Source: Methanoregulaceae archaeon (GTDB taxonomy: Archaea > Halobacteriota > Methanomicrobia > Methanomicrobiales > Methanospirillaceae). Taken from it: 7,238 bases of DNA. Location: the NCBI GenBank assembly GCA_019695435.1, contig JACTVF010000117.1:1-7238 (forward strand). Reading direction: 5' to 3'. Position numbers and translations under genes: made by a program. A model generated the notes under the pieces. That model saw only the letters and a program-made list of their open reading frames with translations, ran no database searches and was not told where the DNA came from. Shown piece after piece: positions 4,467 to 7,238 of the stretch. The stretch's first letter is position 1. Each line of letters opens with the position of its first letter.

Positions 4467-5513
4467 ATGCCTTTTGAGAGTTTTCCTTTTGTCATCGGAT
4501 GGGAGCTGACGCTTGCATGCAACCTCCGCTGCCAGCACTGCGGCTCATCAGCCGGACAGATGCGCACCAATGAACTGACGACCGATGAGGCTCTTACAAT
4601 CTGCAACCAGTTCCCGGAGCTGTTTGTGAAGGAGGTGGATTTCACCGGCGGCGAACCCATGATGAGAAAGGACTGGACGACAATTTCCAGGCACCTGACC
4701 GGCATGGGGATCACCACCAAGGTCCTGACAAACGGGATACTTTTAAAACCGGATATCATCCCTCATATGAAAGAGGCAGGAATTTCCGGTGTCGGGATCA
4801 GCATCGACGGTCTTGAGAAAACGCACGACCGCATCCGTTCCCGGCCGGGACTTTTTAAAGAAATCATGGCCGGCATCGCGCTTTTGCAGAAGAACGATAT
4901 CCCCGCGTCAGTCATCACGACTGCCAATTCCCTGAATATCCGTGAACTGCCGGCCCTCATGAACCAGCTGATCGAACACGGGGTTCCACAGTGGCAGATA
5001 CAACCGGTTTTTGCCTTCGGGCGCGTGCTGGAATCTCCCGCCCTCCGTTTTTCCAGGGATGAGTACCTCATGCTGGGGAAATTTATCCATGACTTCTCGC
5101 CACAGGCACAGAGCGAAGGTCTGACCATATCGCCCGCCGACAGCTTCGGGTACTTTACCGGACTCGACACCAGGGAACCCCCGTGGGGTGGCTGCCCTGC
5201 AGGATGGGTCTCATGCGGGATCACGAGCGACGGCAGGATCAAGCCCTGCCTCTCGCTTCCGGACGTATATACACAGGGGGACCTGCGGAAACGAACTCTC
5301 TGGGATATCTGGTTTGATGAGACCGCGTTCTCCTTCACGCGGGGTTTTGCACGGGACAACCTCGGCCCGAACTGTTCGTCCTGCGACATGGGGGGACAGT
5401 GCAAGGGGGGATGTTCTGCCATGTCCGTTGGATATACGGGGTCTTTCCACAATGACCCGTACTGCTTTCATGCGATCTGTGGGAAAAATCAGCCGGTCCT
5501 GAAAAGGACGTGA
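4467..5513 (+). CDS. Radical SAM/SPASM-domain maturase-type protein
   Basis: This 348-aa protein is complete. The radical SAM cluster motif CNLRCQHC (C18, C22, C25) holds the [4Fe-4S] that cleaves SAM. GGEP at 61-64 binds the SAM amino group, and GVGISIDG near 113-120 is a later barrel strand. A full SPASM domain follows, with seven cysteines in the expected order: C243, then 12 residues and G-x4-C261, then C303-x2-C306-x5-C312-x3-C316 and C333. These bind auxiliary iron-sulfur clusters. SPASM enzymes usually modify peptides or proteins (PqqE, anaerobic sulfatase maturase, sactionine synthases), or in a related branch tetrapyrroles (NirJ, AhbC/D). No motif here decides the substrate. It follows the 103-aa gene by 80 bp, across a terminator-like hairpin and a masked Shine-Dalgarno. 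No RRE/PqqD-like domain, peptidase or transporter gene lies within the window. The likely site is the anaerobic cytoplasm. The opposite-strand frames here are shadows. Confidence 0.93.
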   Translation: MPFESFPFVIGWELTLACNLRCQHCGSSAGQMRTNELTTDEALTICNQFPELFVKEVDFTGGEPMMRKDWTTISRHLTGMGITTKVLTNGILLKPDIIPHMKEAGISGVGISIDGLEKTHDRIRSRPGLFKEIMAGIALLQKNDIPASVITTANSLNIRELPALMNQLIEHGVPQWQIQPVFAFGRVLESPALRFSRDEYLMLGKFIHDFSPQAQSEGLTISPADSFGYFTGLDTREPPWGGCPAGWVSCGITSDGRIKPCLSLPDVYTQGDLRKRTLWDIWFDETAFSFTRGFARDNLGPNCSSCDMGGQCKGGCSAMSVGYTGSFHNDPYCFHAICGKNQPVLKRT

Positions 5514-5542
5514 GCCTCTTTCAGAACAAGCAGACAAAAATA

Positions 5543-5558
5543 CCCGGAATATTTCGGG
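5543..5558. terminator. Stem between convergent radical SAM gene and uvrA
   Basis: CCCGGA and TTCGGG (5543-5558) form a 6-bp stem, with one G-U pair, around ATAT. The genes on either side converge. The minus strand continues TATTTTTG right after the stem, so it fits a terminator for uvrA best. On the plus strand the T tract is missing. The rest of 5514-5629 shows nothing else. Confidence 0.45.
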
Positions 5559-5629
5559 CGCTTAAGAGAAATAATAAAAATGCCTGAACCGTAGGGGAGC
5601 TCTCCGACCCTGCCATCACGTCTGGGCGA

Positions 5630-7238
5630 TTAGCGTTCTTCCGTCAGTATCCTTTTCAGGAACTGCCCGGTATAACTCTCCCTGACCGCAGCCACCTTCT
5701 CCGGTGTCCCGGTCGCCACGATCTCGCCGCCGGCATCCCCTCCCTCGGGCCCGATATCGATGAGGTAATCGGCCGACTTGATCACGTCGAGGTTGTGCTC
5801 GATCACGACCACAGTGTTGCCCTTCTCCACGAGGTCGTCGAGCACCGTGATCAGTTTCTTCGTGTCGTCGAAGTGGAGCCCGGTGGTCGGCTCGTCCAGC
5901 AGGTACAGGGTCTTACCCGTCGCCCTCTTTGCGAGCTCACGTGTGAGCTTGATCCGCTGTGCCTCGCCGCCCGAGAGCGTCGTCGCGCTCTGGCCGAGTT
6001 TGACGTAATCGAGACCGACCCGGGAGAGCATCTCGATCTTGCCCCGGATCGCGGGGATGTTCTCGAAGAGCGCCATCGCCTCCTCGACGCTCATGTCCAG
6101 CACGTCCGCAATCGACTTGCCCTTGTATTTGACTTCGAGCGTCTCGCGGTTGTAACGCTTCCCCTTGCACTCCTCGCATTCGATGTAGACGTCGGGCAGG
6201 AAGTTCATCTCGATCTTGATGAGGCCGTCGCCTTCGCAGGCCTCGCACCGCCCGCCTTTGATGTTAAACGAGAAGCGCCCCGGCTTGTAGCCCCGCATCT
6301 TTGCCTCTTTTGTCCCGGCAAAGACCGTCCGGATCTCGTCAAAGACCTTGGTGTAGGTCGCCGGGTTCGAGCGCGGTGTCCTGCCGATCGGGCTCTGGTC
6401 GATCACGATCACCTTGTCGATCTCGGAGTCGGACACGATCTCCTTGTGCGCCCCTGCCTGCTCCCGGGAACCGTGTAACTTCTGCATCATACCCTTGTAG
6501 AGCGTGTCGTACACGAGCGTTGACTTGCCCGAGCCGGAGACCCCGGTCACGACCGTGAAAAGACCGATCGGGATCTTCACATCGATGTTCTTGAGGTTGT
6601 TCTCCGTACAGCCTCTGACCGTGATGTACTTCTGTGCCTTCCGGCGTTTCTCCGGCACATCGATCTTCTTTGTCCCGGCAAGGTACTGGCCGGTGAGCGA
6701 TTTCTTGTTCTTCTGGATCTGCTGCGGTGTTCCTTCCGCCACGATGTATCCGCCATGGAGCCCGGCGCCGGGCCCGATATCGATCACATGATCGGCCGAG
6801 CGGATCATGTCCTCGTCGTGCTCCACTACGATCAGCGTGTTCCCGATATCGCGGAGTGTCCGGAGGGTCTCGATCAGTTTCCGGTTGTCCCGCTGGTGGA
6901 GCCCGATGGAGGGCTCGTCGAGCACGTAGAGCACGCCCATCAGGTTCGATCCGATCTGGGTGGCAAGCCGGATCCGCTGCGCTTCGCCGCCGGAGAGTGT
7001 CCCGGCATTGCGCGAGAGCGTAAGATACCCGAGGCCGACCTTTTCAAGGAACAAAAGACGGGACCGGATCTCTTTTATGATCTGCCGGGCGATGCCCTCC
7101 TCCTTTTCGGTGAGCCGGAGACCGGAGAAATACGCGAGGCAGCCGGAGACCGAGAGATCGGTCACATCGATGATGGACTTGTTATTGATCCGGACCGCGA
7201 GCACCTTGTCCTTGAGCCTTTTGCCCTTGCAGGCCGGG
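5630..7238 (-). CDS. uvrA: UvrABC excision nuclease subunit A, C-terminal part (5' end beyond window)
   Basis: UvrA is the dimeric ABC-type ATPase that finds bulky DNA lesions and loads UvrB in nucleotide excision repair. The frame runs off the right edge, where [11 protein letters not shown] corresponds to a zinc-module CxxC region, so about 536 of the usual roughly 940 residues are present. In order from the edge: signature [14 protein letters not shown] and Walker [14 protein letters not shown] of the first ATPase; Walker [10 protein letters not shown] of the second ATPase; the zinc module CEACEGDG...CEECKGKRY, containing two CxxC pairs; then [18 protein letters not shown] and [12 protein letters not shown]. 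All key residues are intact. The GTG at 7204 is internal, not the start. The C-terminus ends ILTEER before TAA at 5632-5630. The codon use is distinctly G/C-rich. Bacterial-type UvrABC in methanogens is generally attributed to ancient transfer. No regulatory site is visible because the promoter lies outside the window. Confidence 0.97.
   Translation of the reverse strand, partial: PACKGKRLKDKVLAVRINNKSIIDVTDLSVSGCLAYFSGLRLTEKEEGIARQIIKEIRSRLLFLEKVGLGYLTLSRNAGTLSGGEAQRIRLATQIGSNLMGVLYVLDEPSIGLHQRDNRKLIETLRTLRDIGNTLIVVEHDEDMIRSADHVIDIGPGAGLHGGYIVAEGTPQQIQKNKKSLTGQYLAGTKKIDVPEKRRKAQKYITVRGCTENNLKNIDVKIPIGLFTVVTGVSGSGKSTLVYDTLYKGMMQKLHGSREQAGAHKEIVSDSEIDKVIVIDQSPIGRTPRSNPATYTKVFDEIRTVFAGTKEAKMRGYKPGRFSFNIKGGRCEACEGDGLIKIEMNFLPDVYIECEECKGKRYNRETLEVKYKGKSIADVLDMSVEEAMALFENIPAIRGKIEMLSRVGLDYVKLGQSATTLSGGEAQRIKLTRELAKRATGKTLYLLDEPTTGLHFDDTKKLITVLDDLVEKGNTVVVIEHNLDVIKSADYLIDIGPEGGDAGGEIVATGTPEKVAAVRESYTGQFLKRILTEER

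Noticed and set aside
4079..4759. Minus-strand frames opposite the 103-aa gene and the start of the radical SAM gene
   Set aside because: Antisense shadows; the plus-strand genes have clear SD sites or family motifs.
4467..5513. Naming the radical SAM gene as a haem-pathway enzyme (AhbC/AhbD/NirJ) or PqqE
   Set aside because: The SPASM pattern is shared by all of these; no substrate-specific motif or neighbouring haem or PQQ gene is present.
5795..6478. Plus-strand 227-aa and other long frames opposite uvrA
   Set aside because: High-GC antisense shadows of a gene with intact UvrA motifs; composition is unnatural (Arg/Leu/Val/Asp-rich repeats of the reverse codons).
7202..7204. GTG as start of uvrA
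   Set aside because: The frame continues to the window edge with UvrA-like zinc-module sequence (PACKGKRLK), so this is an internal valine.
1..7238. CRISPR array, tRNA or rRNA
   Set aside because: No regularly spaced direct repeats, cloverleaf pattern or rRNA-like sequence was seen on either strand.

Overview
The window looks like chromosomal DNA from a euryarchaeon, most likely a methanogen of the Methanomicrobiales type. This is inferred from A/T-rich TATA-like promoters, strong Shine-Dalgarno sites such as GAGGTGAT, U-tract terminators, a PIN-domain toxin pair, and a bacterial-type UvrA of the kind methanogens carry. No single gene fixes the genus.

Layout. (1) 1-1085, minus strand: an N-terminal GHKL/MORC-type ATPase, cut by the left edge. 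It has a probable TTG start and no in-frame stop inside the window. (2) 1086-1490: an intergenic stretch with promoters and the first copy of a roughly 40-bp hairpin-bearing repeat. (3) 1491-2216, plus: a class I SAM-dependent methyltransferase. (4) 2217-2550: a gap that hides, on the minus strand, a remnant of a HIT-family (histidine triad) protein. (5) 2551-3086, plus: a VapBC-like toxin-antitoxin pair, a 52-aa antitoxin followed 2 nt later by a PIN-domain toxin. (6) 3087-3174: the second copy of the repeat, between two hairpins that each enclose the stop codon of one of two converging genes. (7) 3175-3624, minus: an unrecognised 149-aa protein. (8) 3625-4074: a regulatory gap with a possible 31-aa ORF and an elaborate promoter. 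(9) 4075-5513, plus: an unrecognised Cys-free 103-aa protein, then a radical SAM/SPASM protein. Between them lie a terminator-like hairpin with a T8 tract and a second hairpin that covers the Shine-Dalgarno site of the radical SAM gene. (10) 5630-7238, minus: the C-terminal part of UvrA, cut by the right edge.

How the pieces fit. The right end (uvrA) is housekeeping DNA repair with high-GC codon use. The left and middle are accessory in character: a MORC-like ATPase often tied to restriction/defence loci, a lone methyltransferase, a degraded gene, a toxin-antitoxin pair and a dispersed repeat, much of it visibly richer in A+T. The most interesting unit is the 103-aa protein plus radical SAM/SPASM enzyme. 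Its architecture (strong promoter and Shine-Dalgarno for the small protein, then attenuation and a masked Shine-Dalgarno for the enzyme) would give much small protein and little enzyme, as expected for a substrate and its modifying enzyme. That functional reading is inference.
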